The notes under the pieces: model-generated
Told to the model about the DNA's origin: nothing
Databases searched by the model: none
The model's input: only the letters and a program-made list of their open reading frames with translations
Part shown: piece by piece, positions 37,212 through 44,548 of the stretch
How positions within the stretch are numbered: position 1 is the stretch's first letter
Layout of the letters: each line of letters begins with the position of its first letter
Assembly: GCA_949282135.1 (NCBI GenBank)
Contig: CASDOR010000009.1
Span: forward strand, 1 to 64,000
Origin: an uncultured Christensenella sp.
GTDB taxonomy: Bacteria > Bacillota > Clostridia > Christensenellales > UBA1242
Direction: 5' to 3'
DNA length: 64,000 nucleotides
Program-made: the position numbers and the translations under genes

Positions 37212-37717
37212 ATTCGGTGAAATTAAAATTGTTTGGAATCAATTCAAAACTTACTCCTAATGTTTTTATTGATGACCAATATGTAAAATGTAAGAAAAAC
37301 GAATTTGGCTCTTACGAAACAGATTTTCAAACAGAAAAAGATGAAATTAAAATAGCTTTTTCAAGAGATTTAGAGTTGAAATCTAAACTCTGGTGGTTAT
37401 ATGCAATATTATCATTTATAGTAAGTGTTTTTGGAATTTTTAACCCACCTTATGATAGAAAATGTATTTCAATGGATTGTTCTTTTATAGTTAAATTAAA
37501 AGATGTAAATAATATTAATATAAAATTTAATTCCTTATCTTCAAGTGGCAGAGCTGTTGAAGTAGCAACGGAAACAAGTTTTGAAGAAATAAAAAATGAA
37601 TATACAGTTGATAAAATAGCTAAAAGAAGATGGATAATACTGCTCATAGCCAGAATTTTGGTTTGGATAGGAATTGCTATTTTATTAGGTTGGTTAATTA
37701 CTGATCAAATTGGTTAG
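37208..37717 (+). CDS. Hypothetical membrane protein
   Basis: A 169-residue protein whose ATG overlaps the preceding TGA. Two hydrophobic helices (about 59-78 and 142-166) flank a soluble beta-rich region. The N-terminal segment (KLKLFGINSKLTPNVFIDD) is also beta-prone. No family was recognised. It is the middle gene of a three-gene operon with a membrane protein and a LURP-one-related protein. Confidence 0.6.
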   Translation: MNSVKLKLFGINSKLTPNVFIDDQYVKCKKNEFGSYETDFQTEKDEIKIAFSRDLELKSKLWWLYAILSFIVSVFGIFNPPYDRKCISMDCSFIVKLKDVNNINIKFNSLSSSGRAVEVATETSFEEIKNEYTVDKIAKRRWIILLIARILVWIGIAILLGWLITDQIG

Positions 37718-37727
37718 GGAGGGATTT

Positions 37728-38213
37728 ATGAAAGTATATATAAAGAACAAATTTTGGTCTATTGGTGGAGGTTCATCGGTTGTAAATGAAAACAAAGAAG
37801 ATGTTTTTACGGTAAAAGGTCGTGCATTTAGCATAACTCGTGTAAAATATGTTTGCGACTTAGAAGGGAATAGACTTTTTAAGGTTAGAAATAAATGGTT
37901 TAATTGGTTTATTCATAAAGCGTATATCTATGATTCAAATAACCATAAGATCGCCACAGTGAAAGACAAATGGTTTAATGTAAATCAAGAATATTTTGTA
38001 ATGGGTTATAAAGACGAAATTAAAATAGAGGGTAAATTTTTCGGTCTATCCACTCAAATATTAAAAAATGGTGAAGTTATCGGAACAATAAGAAGACAAA
38101 TCACCTTTATCAATGATGCCTTTGAACTTGACGCAGCGGAAGAAGATATTCCGTTCTTAATTGCTCTTGTTATAGCAATAGATAATATTACTGATAAAAA
38201 ATGTAAACTATAA
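37728..38213 (+). CDS. LURP-one-related (LOR/tubby-like) family protein
   Basis: A 161-residue beta-barrel protein. The ATG at 37728 is preceded by GGGAGGG; an earlier in-frame GTG/ATG overlaps the previous gene. The repeating pattern 'I..K.WS.GGGSSVVNENKEDVF.VKG' and 'DLEGNRLFKVRNKWFNWF' is typical of the DUF567/LOR fold, which resembles tubby and scramblase domains. The molecular function of bacterial members is unknown; membrane-lipid or phospho-ligand binding is conceivable. It closes a three-gene operon with two membrane proteins. Confidence 0.75.
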   Translation: MKVYIKNKFWSIGGGSSVVNENKEDVFTVKGRAFSITRVKYVCDLEGNRLFKVRNKWFNWFIHKAYIYDSNNHKIATVKDKWFNVNQEYFVMGYKDEIKIEGKFFGLSTQILKNGEVIGTIRRQITFINDAFELDAAEEDIPFLIALVIAIDNITDKKCKL

Positions 38214-38218
38214 GTCTT

Positions 38219-38262
38219 AAAAATAAAACCTTTGTATACCTTAACAAAGGTTTTATTTTTTT
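38219..38262. terminator. Terminator after the LOR operon
   Basis: AAATAAAACCTTTGT (38221-38235) pairs with ACAAAGGTTTTATTT (38244-38258), with T-runs on both strands. Confidence 0.9.
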
Positions 38263-38264
38263 GT

Positions 38265-38299
38265 AAAAAGAAAAGAGGGCTAACTTTTAGTCAACCCTC
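38265..38299 (-). terminator. Strong terminator following the tRNA-Lys fragment
   Basis: On the minus strand GAGGGTTGACT and AGTTAGCCCTC pair over 11 positions (two G-U pairs), followed by a T-rich run. It sits just after the CCA of the 3' tRNA fragment, as a tRNA terminator would. Confidence 0.8.
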
Positions 38300-38322
38300 A
38301 TAAAATATACACGAATTTTTGC

Positions 38323-38475
38323 TGGTGGACCGCCAGGGACTCGAACCCTAACCCCCAAACAAAACCTTCGCTTTTTATCTCTTTGCTTACTCTTGCTCGC
38401 AAAAGAGTTTCTTTTACTTGGTTTTGCCTCTACCACAGAAATTTTTATTTCTGAGACCCCAAATCAGTAAGTCCG
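38323..38475 (-). pseudogene. Chimeric tRNA-Lys fragment (3' half joined to inverted anticodon-arm copy)
   Basis: Positions 38323-38349 repeat exactly the last 27 bases of the neighbouring tRNA-Lys(CUU), including T-arm, acceptor strand and CCA. The 5' half of a tRNA is absent. Instead, ~110 bases of unrelated sequence lead to 38455-38475, where the plus strand resembles the tRNA-Lys anticodon arm (AATCAGT..GTCC). That is an inverted copy relative to the gene. A tRNA-type terminator follows the CCA. It cannot fold as a normal tRNA. Confidence 0.7.
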
Positions 38476-38504
38476 TTATTTCTTTCCACCCCTTCACTAT
38501 TTAT

Positions 38505-38549
38505 CTAAAAACAAACTCCCATTATCTAATACTAGATATTGGGAGTTTT
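38505..38549 (-). terminator. Terminator of the tRNA-Lys gene
   Basis: On the minus strand AAAACTCCCA and TGGGAGTTTG form a stem, extended inside by ATCTA/TAGAT, followed by T residues. It starts two bases after the tRNA CCA. Confidence 0.85.
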
Positions 38550-38550
38550 C

Positions 38551-38837
38551 TGGTGGACCGCCAGGGACTCGAACCCTGGACCCACTGATTACTTTACCAC
38601 TACAATTTTCACTGCCTACCCCTCAAAAGATAGTTTGTGGTCTGGACTTTGTCTTCGCCTTTTTTAAAGGTGGTTGGTGTAAAGTCTCTACACTCGGTTT
38701 TTTTAAAAACCTAGCTCGGCGTTGCTTCGTTTAAACACAGGAGTTTCACCGACTTAGCCAACTTTTCAATCAAAATCACTTTTGAAGGCTCCTAATCATT
38801 TAAGAGTCAGTTGCTCTACCAACTGAGCTAGCGGTCC
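38551..38837 (-). tRNA. tRNA-Lys(CUU) interrupted by a group I intron
   Basis: Two exons rebuild a perfect 76-nt tRNA including encoded CCA. The 5' exon is 38803-38837 (acceptor GGACCGC, D-arm, anticodon stem ACTGA and CTCT). The 3' exon is 38551-38591 (TAA, TCAGT, variable loop, T-arm, acceptor GCGGTCC, A, CCA). The spliced anticodon loop reads CTCTTAA, anticodon CUU, which is lysine. The 211-nt insert lies between U35 and U36. A consensus promoter lies 22 bases upstream and a terminator directly downstream, so the gene is expected to be active after self-splicing. Confidence 0.95.
38592..38802 (-). ncRNA. Group I intron in tRNA-Lys anticodon loop
   Basis: The 211-nt insert has no reading frame and carries the group I hallmarks. 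P1 is a hairpin in which exon CUCU pairs with intron GGAG, giving the required U-G pair at the 5' splice site, extended by UAA/UUA around loop AUGA. The core contains GGCUAAGUCGGUGAAAC and ACGCCGAGC (P4-P6). GUGUAGAGACUUUAC and GAAGACAAAGUCC form P7 (GACUUU with AAAGUC). A P8 hairpin CCUUU/AAAGG lies between these. The last intron base is G. Its small size recalls the bacterial tRNA introns of subgroup IC3. Confidence 0.93.
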
Positions 38838-38859
38838 ATATTTTTTACTAGCATTAATG

Positions 38860-38888
38860 ATTTTAATACAATTAAACAAAGTTGTCAA
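38860..38888 (-). promoter_or_regulatory. Promoter of the tRNA-Lys gene
   Basis: TTGACA (38883-38888) and TAAAAT (38860-38865) on the minus strand are 17 bases apart, 22 bases before the mature 5' end. Confidence 0.8.
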
Positions 38889-39040
38889 CATTTATATTTA
38901 ATTTGTTAAATTCTTTTTTCTTTGGTCTTATCTAAAAAGAGATGCATGTCCTTTACTTTTAACAGTTCTTAGTGGCAAATTATGTGCTAAAATTTTATTT
39001 TTTTATTTACTTATTTTAAGAATTATTCTATTATATATTT

Positions 39041-39580
39041 ATGAGGATAATTTCTGGTCGATTTAGAGGGACACCTATTCCCTCACCAAAAGAAGATATT
39101 GTAAAACCAACACTTGATAGAGTAAAAGAAAATATTTTTAATATTATTCAATTTAGAGTTCCTGATAGTGTGTGTTTAGACCTTTTTTGTGGTAGTGGGG
39201 CGCTTGGACTTGAGTGTATAAGTAGAGGTGCAAAGTTTGTAGAATTTGTCGACAATAACAAATCAAATATTTTAGCATTAAAAAAACTTAATGAAAAACT
39301 CAAAATAACAAATAGCGCTTTTAATAATTTAGACTACTATGAGGCACTCAAAAAATTTAAAGACGAAGATAAAACTTTTGATATAATCTTTCTTGACCCA
39401 CCATATGATTCAAATCTCGCCGAAATAGCAATTCAAAAAATATTCAAATTTGACCTCTTATCCTTTGACGGAATTATTGTATGGGAACACCCTGTTTTTG
39501 ATAAAGAACACAAGTTTATATCAAAAGTAACAAACTCAAAAGTTTATGGCAAAGTACAAATTGATTTTATAAAAAAATAA
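39041..39580 (+). CDS. rsmD: 16S rRNA (guanine966-N2)-methyltransferase
   Basis: A 179-residue Rossmann-fold methyltransferase. MRIISGRFRGTPIPSP at the start is the family hallmark. DLFCGSGALGLECISRGA (about 47-64) is the S-adenosylmethionine loop and FLDPPYDSNLAEI (about 117-129) holds the catalytic DPPY. It methylates G966 of 16S rRNA in the small subunit. No ribosome site precedes the ATG; TATTAT ends six bases before it, so the mRNA may be leaderless. It is followed at 14 bases by valS. Confidence 0.95.
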   Translation: MRIISGRFRGTPIPSPKEDIVKPTLDRVKENIFNIIQFRVPDSVCLDLFCGSGALGLECISRGAKFVEFVDNNKSNILALKKLNEKLKITNSAFNNLDYYEALKKFKDEDKTFDIIFLDPPYDSNLAEIAIQKIFKFDLLSFDGIIVWEHPVFDKEHKFISKVTNSKVYGKVQIDFIKK

Positions 39581-39594
39581 AAGGAAAAAAGATA

Positions 39595-42009
39595 ATGTTA
39601 GACAAAAAGTATGACTATAAAGAAAAAGAAAAAAAATGGCAAAACTATTGGCAAGAAAAAGAAATTTATAAATTTAATGAAAACTGCAAAAAACCAATTT
39701 TTTCAATAGATACCCCTCCACCTACAGTTAATGGGAAGATACATATTGGTCACGTATTTAGCTATAGTCAAGCTGAATTTATTGCTAGATTTAAACGAAT
39801 GACAGGACACAATGTCTTTTATCCTTTTGGCTTTGACGACAATGGGCTCCCTACGGAACTTCTTGTTGAAAAAGAGAAGAATATTAAAGCTTACACTGTT
39901 TCTCGTGAAGAATTTAGAAATATGTGCCTTGAGACTGTCGATAAATATGAAAAAGAATTTAAAGATCTTTTTATTTCTATGGGAAGCAGTGCTGACTGGG
40001 ACCTAATGTATCACACAGTAAGTCCAGAAAGTCAACGTGCTAGCCAGCTTTCCTTTATAGACTTATATAATAAAGACAAAGTTTATTACGCAGAAGCACC
40101 TGCCCTTTGGTGTACAAAATGTCACACTGCCATAGCTCAAAGCGAACTTGAAAGTGAAGAGAAACCAAGCACATTTAATTATCTAAAATTCTACATTGAA
40201 AATAGCGACAATTACGTTGAAATTGCCACAACTAGACCTGAACTTCTTTGTGCGTGCGATTGTATTTTTATTAATCCAAAAGACGATAAAAACAAACATT
40301 TACTTGGGAAAAAAGTTCGTGTACCACTTTACAACTTTTACGTTCCAGTGCTAGAAGATGACAAGGTTGATATGGAAAAGGGCACTGGGGTTGTTATGTG
40401 TTGTACGTTTGGAGACCAAACTGACACTCAATGGTATAAAAAATATAAGCTAGAACTTAAGGTTGCAATTGATGACTATGGATATATGACAAAAATTGCA
40501 GGAAAATATGAAGGGCTAAAAATTAAAGAGGCAAGAAGCAAAATTATTGAAGATTTAAAAGAACAAGACCTGCTTATCAAACAAGATAATATCACTCACC
40601 AAGTATCAGTACACGAAAGATGTGGGACTGAGATGGAAATAAAACTTAAAAAGCAGTGGTTTATTAAAACCTTAGAAAACAAAGATAAGTGGTTGGAACT
40701 TGGAGATACAATTGAGTGGCATCCAGATTACATGAAATCACGTTACACCGACTGGGTAGGCAACCTTATGATGGATTGGTGTATTTCCCGTCAAAAATAT
40801 TTTGGTGTACCATTCCCTGTTTGGTATTGTAAAGACTGCGGAGAAATAATTGTTGCAAATAAAAAAGACTTGCCTGTCAACCCTCTTGTAGATACACCTA
40901 GCCACCCTTGTCCAAAATGTGGCGGAAACTCCTTTGAGCCAGAAAAAGATATTCTAGACACTTGGGCAACTAGTAGTATAACCCCTCAAATTAACACTAG
41001 ATGGAATGTAAATGATGAATTTTACAAAAAGATGATGCCTATGTCGCTTAGACCTAATGCTCATGACATAATTAGAACTTGGGATTTTTATACTATTGTT
41101 AAATCTCATTACCATTCAAACGTCATTCCGTGGAAAAATGTTATGATTAGTGGCTTTGTTATGGCAAGCGCTAAAGAAAAGCTTTCAAAGAGAAAAGGAA
41201 ACGCAAAAACCGACCCTGCAACTCTAATTTCAACATATTCTGCTGACGTAATTAGATATTGGGCAGCAACTGGAAGCTTAGGACGAGACATTGTCTTTAA
41301 CGAAGATAAATTTAAAATTGGCATGAGGCTGACAAACAAAATTTACAATGCCTCAAAATTTGCATGGCTATTTATTGAAAATTTTGTACCAAGTGAAGAC
41401 ATTAAGCTTCTTGAAATTGATAAATGGATAATTTCAAAATTTAGTAGCATGCAAACAAAATTCATACGCTACTTTGAAAACTACGAAGTAGGACTTGCCA
41501 TGAATGAGCTCGAAAGTTTTTTCTGGAATTTCTGTGATAACTATATCGAAATTGCAAAAATGAGACTTTACAATCCAGACCTATTTGGAGAGAATGCTAA
41601 AAAAAGTGGACAATACACTATATTCTACGTTTTGCTTGAAATGATTAAAATGTTTGGAATTTATCTTCCACATATTACAGAAGAAATCTACCAAAACACC
41701 TACAAAGATTTAACTGGTGTCGACTCAATTCATAAAATGGAATTTTCTACTTTAAAAGTAAAAGAAGATAAAAATCTAATTGCTCTTGGGGACGTGGTGT
41801 GTGATATTGTATCTAAAGTTAGAGGTTTTAAAACTGACAATAAAATCTCACTTAAAACCGAAATTGAAAAGATTATTATTCATTCCAAAAATATAGACTT
41901 TATTAAATCGTGCGAAAGTGATATAAAAAACGCTACCGGTGCACAAAAAATTGAATACGTAAATGATAACAATTTAAATGTTGAAATACTTGGTATTATC
42001 ACACAGTAA
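39595..42009 (+). CDS. valS: Valine--tRNA ligase (DDNGLPTE type)
   Basis: An 804-residue class I synthetase charging tRNA-Val. The HIGH motif is in TVNGKIHIGHVFSYSQ (about 45), and the KMSKS motif appears as KEKLSKRKGNA (about 522). An editing domain lies between (TTRPELLCACDCIF). The active-site segment reads GFDDNGLPTELLVE, the version typical of archaeal and Rickettsia-like ValRS, where usual bacterial enzymes have GTDHAGIATQ. The C-terminal coiled-coil arm of bacterial ValRS is absent or short, explaining the reduced length. AAGGAAAAAAG precedes the ATG; it is in an operon with rsmD. Confidence 0.93.
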   Translation: MLDKKYDYKEKEKKWQNYWQEKEIYKFNENCKKPIFSIDTPPPTVNGKIHIGHVFSYSQAEFIARFKRMTGHNVFYPFGFDDNGLPTELLVEKEKNIKAYTVSREEFRNMCLETVDKYEKEFKDLFISMGSSADWDLMYHTVSPESQRASQLSFIDLYNKDKVYYAEAPALWCTKCHTAIAQSELESEEKPSTFNYLKFYIENSDNYVEIATTRPELLCACDCIFINPKDDKNKHLLGKKVRVPLYNFYVPVLEDDKVDMEKGTGVVMCCTFGDQTDTQWYKKYKLELKVAIDDYGYMTKIAGKYEGLKIKEARSKIIEDLKEQDLLIKQDNITHQVSVHERCGTEMEIKLKKQWFIKTLENKDKWLELGDTIEWHPDYMKSRYTDWVGNLMMDWCISRQKYFGVPFPVWYCKDCGEIIVANKKDLPVNPLVDTPSHPCPKCGGNSFEPEKDILDTWATSSITPQINTRWNVNDEFYKKMMPMSLRPNAHDIIRTWDFYTIVKSHYHSNVIPWKNVMISGFVMASAKEKLSKRKGNAKTDPATLISTYSADVIRYWAATGSLGRDIVFNEDKFKIGMRLTNKIYNASKFAWLFIENFVPSEDIKLLEIDKWIISKFSSMQTKFIRYFENYEVGLAMNELESFFWNFCDNYIEIAKMRLYNPDLFGENAKKSGQYTIFYVLLEMIKMFGIYLPHITEEIYQNTYKDLTGVDSIHKMEFSTLKVKEDKNLIALGDVVCDIVSKVRGFKTDNKISLKTEIEKIIIHSKNIDFIKSCESDIKNATGAQKIEYVNDNNLNVEILGIITQ

Positions 42010-42105
42010 CTAGCTAAAACTTAATAAATATTTTAAGCAAAAAAATCAGCGCAAAGTATTAATAAATTCATTTTTAAAATGGTTTATACATTATAAATAC
42101 CTATT

Positions 42106-42142
42106 AAAAAATCTACGAATTATAACTTTCGTAGATTTTTTA
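42106..42142. terminator. Bidirectional terminator between valS and the tail-fibre-like gene
   Basis: AAAAAATCTACGAA (42106-42119) and TTCGTAGATTTTTT (42128-42141) pair perfectly, giving T-runs on both strands. Confidence 0.88.
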
Positions 42143-42215
42143 ATATGTAATTATAGCCTAAATTTATAAAAAAGCTAAAGTCAAAAATTTTGATTTATGA
42201 TGTGATATTTTTATT

Positions 42216-43475
42216 CTAATAAATTTCAGCATCAATATCAAGCGATACAAAGTCTAGAAAATACACCCTTTCGTTTGTTATGTTTAACGACTTATTAAAC
42301 ACAATTTCAACCCCCATGCTTACACCAGTTTCATAAGCATAAATTGACCCAAAAGATGCACTGTAAGAACTTGTATTAACAAAAGCTCCGTTACCACGTA
42401 ACCATGTACCTACATCCAAATTACTAAGCGAGATTGAGCTCCTCATATACTCAATAGGAATATTAGTAATTACTTTTGTATTAGATGCAGAAACGCATGG
42501 AACAGAATTAAATTTTGCTCTTCTAAAATACCTTCGGCATAAAATCAACTCTTCGACGTACGAACGAGGAGAATAGCTAGTATAAACATCTCCAAGTTCT
42601 AATTTCCACCATTTAATAGAAAATGTTACTAGTGGAGGCACCTTAAAATAACACATATATTTGCCCTCACTCAGATATTCTATTCCAAAATAGCCGCTTT
42701 TTGCCTGTGCTTCTTCGCTGTCTCCTAAAGATATATAAGAAGTTAAACTAAAAACTTCCGCACCAACGTAAACTGACATCGTAACAGTTTTATTCGCCAA
42801 AAGCCTATCTGCAAATTCTACGTACTGACCAAATTTCACGTAGTCAGTTGTAGAAGAATTAAAAATGTTTACTCCTCCACGTTCTTGTGGGGTAAGTGTA
42901 TAAGTAGTATTATCACAATGTATTAATCTATCAACAGTGTATTTATTAATCCCAGCATTATTATTACTATAAGTACTAGCCCCTCTTTGATTGATTAAGA
43001 AATTTGAATTTATCAAATAATTTTCATTAACCTTTACATTTGAAAACATAGATTCTAGTTCATTATTAATTTCACTTATATCACTAGATAAATCATCTAT
43101 CTCCCCACTCATTGTAGTAACGTTTGTCTGTAAAGTTGAAACATCCGTTTTACACTCACTAACGTCACCTGACAACTCAGTTAAAGAGCTAGATACACTA
43201 CTAACATCAGTCGTAATATTACCAACACTGCTAGATAAAGTTGACAAACTTTGAGACAAATTATCAATGCTTGCCGTATGGTCTTCAATGTCTTCTTCCA
43301 GTACACTAAGCAAACTATTAACACTATTCACATCTCCTACAATATCATCAATTCCCTCGTTAATTTGTGTAATTTCACTTCTGACCTCATTTATGCTTTT
43401 TGTAAGTTTTTTTATATTCTCTAGTTCTGCTAGAATTTGAGAATTCTTTTCCATTAAAAATTTAACTTTGTCCAT
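42216..43475 (-). CDS. Stand-alone coiled-coil / phage-tail-fibre-like protein
   Basis: A 419-residue protein. Residues ~10-145 form a long coiled coil with dense Ser/Asp/Val/Leu heptads (NSVNSLLSVLEEDIE, SSSLTELSGDVSECK). Next comes a segment that resembles receptor-binding tips of phage tail fibres: ENYLINSNFLINQRGASTYS, then VDRLIHCDN, a jelly-roll-like body, and WWKLELGDVYTSYSPRSYVE followed by ELILCRRYFRR. No signal peptide or other phage gene is nearby. A trimeric fibre is likely. Its role here (phage remnant, bacteriocin-like particle or spore/surface fibre) is open. Confidence 0.7.
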   Translation of the reverse strand: MDKVKFLMEKNSQILAELENIKKLTKSINEVRSEITQINEGIDDIVGDVNSVNSLLSVLEEDIEDHTASIDNLSQSLSTLSSSVGNITTDVSSVSSSLTELSGDVSECKTDVSTLQTNVTTMSGEIDDLSSDISEINNELESMFSNVKVNENYLINSNFLINQRGASTYSNNNAGINKYTVDRLIHCDNTTYTLTPQERGGVNIFNSSTTDYVKFGQYVEFADRLLANKTVTMSVYVGAEVFSLTSYISLGDSEEAQAKSGYFGIEYLSEGKYMCYFKVPPLVTFSIKWWKLELGDVYTSYSPRSYVEELILCRRYFRRAKFNSVPCVSASNTKVITNIPIEYMRSSISLSNLDVGTWLRGNGAFVNTSSYSASFGSIYAYETGVSMGVEIVFNKSLNITNERVYFLDFVSLDIDAEIY

Positions 43476-43947
43476 TCTTCCTTTCCTCCACTTTCTATTT
43501 TAAATGAAGAAAAGTATAGCATTCAATTTTCACTGCCAACTTTTTTAAAAAATTTTTTACTTAACTTGCTACTATTTTTTTAGTAAGCTTTTACTCCACG
43601 TTTTTTCCATTAATTCAACCTATCAAAATAAACTCTTCTTTAAAAAGTTAAAAACAAACCCACCCTTACCTAAAGTAGTGCCCTCTATTAAATTAAACTC
43701 TCTGCCCCCCACTCCAAAAATCCTTCTTACAATTTTCAATAAAAGGGCAATATCTATAAAGTGCCACGTAAAAACCACAAAAAAATAAAATCATAAAAAA
43801 TGTTAACCACTACTTAAAACACACACACTTTCTTCCCCTCTCTTTCCGCCTCACACTTATTCCCTTTCTTCTTCTATCTCGTGTCTTCTATTTATATTTA
43901 AGACACCTAGCATAACCTTATTTTCTACTACTTTTCTACAATTTTGC
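43476..43947. other. Intergenic region upstream of the tail-fibre-like gene
   Basis: About 470 AT-rich bases between the fibre gene and the tRNA-repeat terminator. There is a pyrimidine-rich stretch around 43820-43900 on the plus strand. I see no gene, RNA fold or convincing promoter beyond the AGGAAAGGAAG ribosome site of the fibre gene. Confidence 0.4.
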
Positions 43948-43978
43948 AAAAAAAGAAGATTGAAAAAACACAATCTTC
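43948..43978 (-). terminator. Final terminator of the tRNA-fMet repeat transcript
   Basis: On the minus strand GAAGATTG, an 8-base loop and CAATCTTC are followed by seven T residues. It lies downstream of both chimeric tRNA units. Confidence 0.88.
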
Positions 43979-44037
43979 ATGACACGATATATTGTGATTT
44001 ATATGATATTACGTTACAATATATTGCGTTTTCACAT

Positions 44038-44377
44038 TGGTTACGGAAAAAGGACTCGAACCTATGACCTCCGGGTTAACTTCGCTTACGCTCCGTGGCG
44101 TTCGCAAACATTTTGTTTGCTCGGACAGTGAGCTTCCGGCTCGTCAGCTCGCCGGGCACATAACCCTATTAAATAAAATAAACTGGTAATTTACCAGTCT
44201 ACTTTTTTGGTTGCGGGGAAAGGACTCGAACCTATGACCTCCGGGTTAACTTCGCTTACGCTTCGTGGCGTTCGCAAACATTTTGTTTGCTCGGACAGTG
44301 AGCTTCCGGCTCGTCAGCTCGCCGGGCACATAACCCTATTAAATAAAATAAACTGGTAATTTACCAGTTTACTTTTT
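44038..44377 (-). repeat. Two 170-bp tandem units: tRNA-fMet 3' half plus inverted tRNA segment
   Basis: Two direct repeats with a period of exactly 170 bases (44038-44207 and 44208-44377), differing at a few positions, lie directly downstream of tRNA-fMet. On the minus strand each unit has four parts. First is a copy of the tRNA terminator hairpin. Second is a segment complementary over about 22 bases, with one mismatch, to the D-loop/anticodon arm of tRNA-fMet. Third is a GC-rich spacer with hairpins (GCAAACA/TGTTTGC). Fourth is a tRNA-fMet 3' half ending in CCA. The left unit has a mutated acceptor strand (TTACGG instead of TTGCGG on plus). No unit can fold as a complete tRNA. Confidence 0.85.
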
Positions 44378-44453
44378 TGGTTGCGGGGAAAGGACTCGAA
44401 CCTATGACCTCCGGGTTATGAGCCCGGCGAGCTGCCAACTGCTCCACCCCGCG
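44378..44453 (-). tRNA. Initiator tRNA-fMet(CAU)
   Basis: A complete 76-nt cloverleaf with encoded CCA. The acceptor starts CGCGGGG and ends CCCCGCA, leaving the C1-A72 mismatch of initiators. Three G-C pairs flank the anticodon loop CTCATAA, another initiator mark. A consensus promoter lies 20 bases upstream. Confidence 0.95.
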
Positions 44454-44472
44454 TCACTATAAAAACAAATAT

Positions 44473-44501
44473 ATTATAATACCTAAAAACCATGTTGTCA
44501 A
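44473..44501 (-). promoter_or_regulatory. Promoter of the initiator tRNA
   Basis: TTGACA (44496-44501) and TATAAT (44473-44478) on the minus strand are perfect consensus boxes at 17 bases. Confidence 0.85.
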
Positions 44502-44548
44502 TAATTTTTTTGCCTTTATAGTTATATGATTATAGTTTTAATTTTATA

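Noticed and set aside
44038-44453. CRISPR array or simple tRNA array
   Set aside because: The repeats are 170 bp, contiguous and contain tRNA pieces and terminators. There are no short repeats with unique spacers, and only one complete tRNA.
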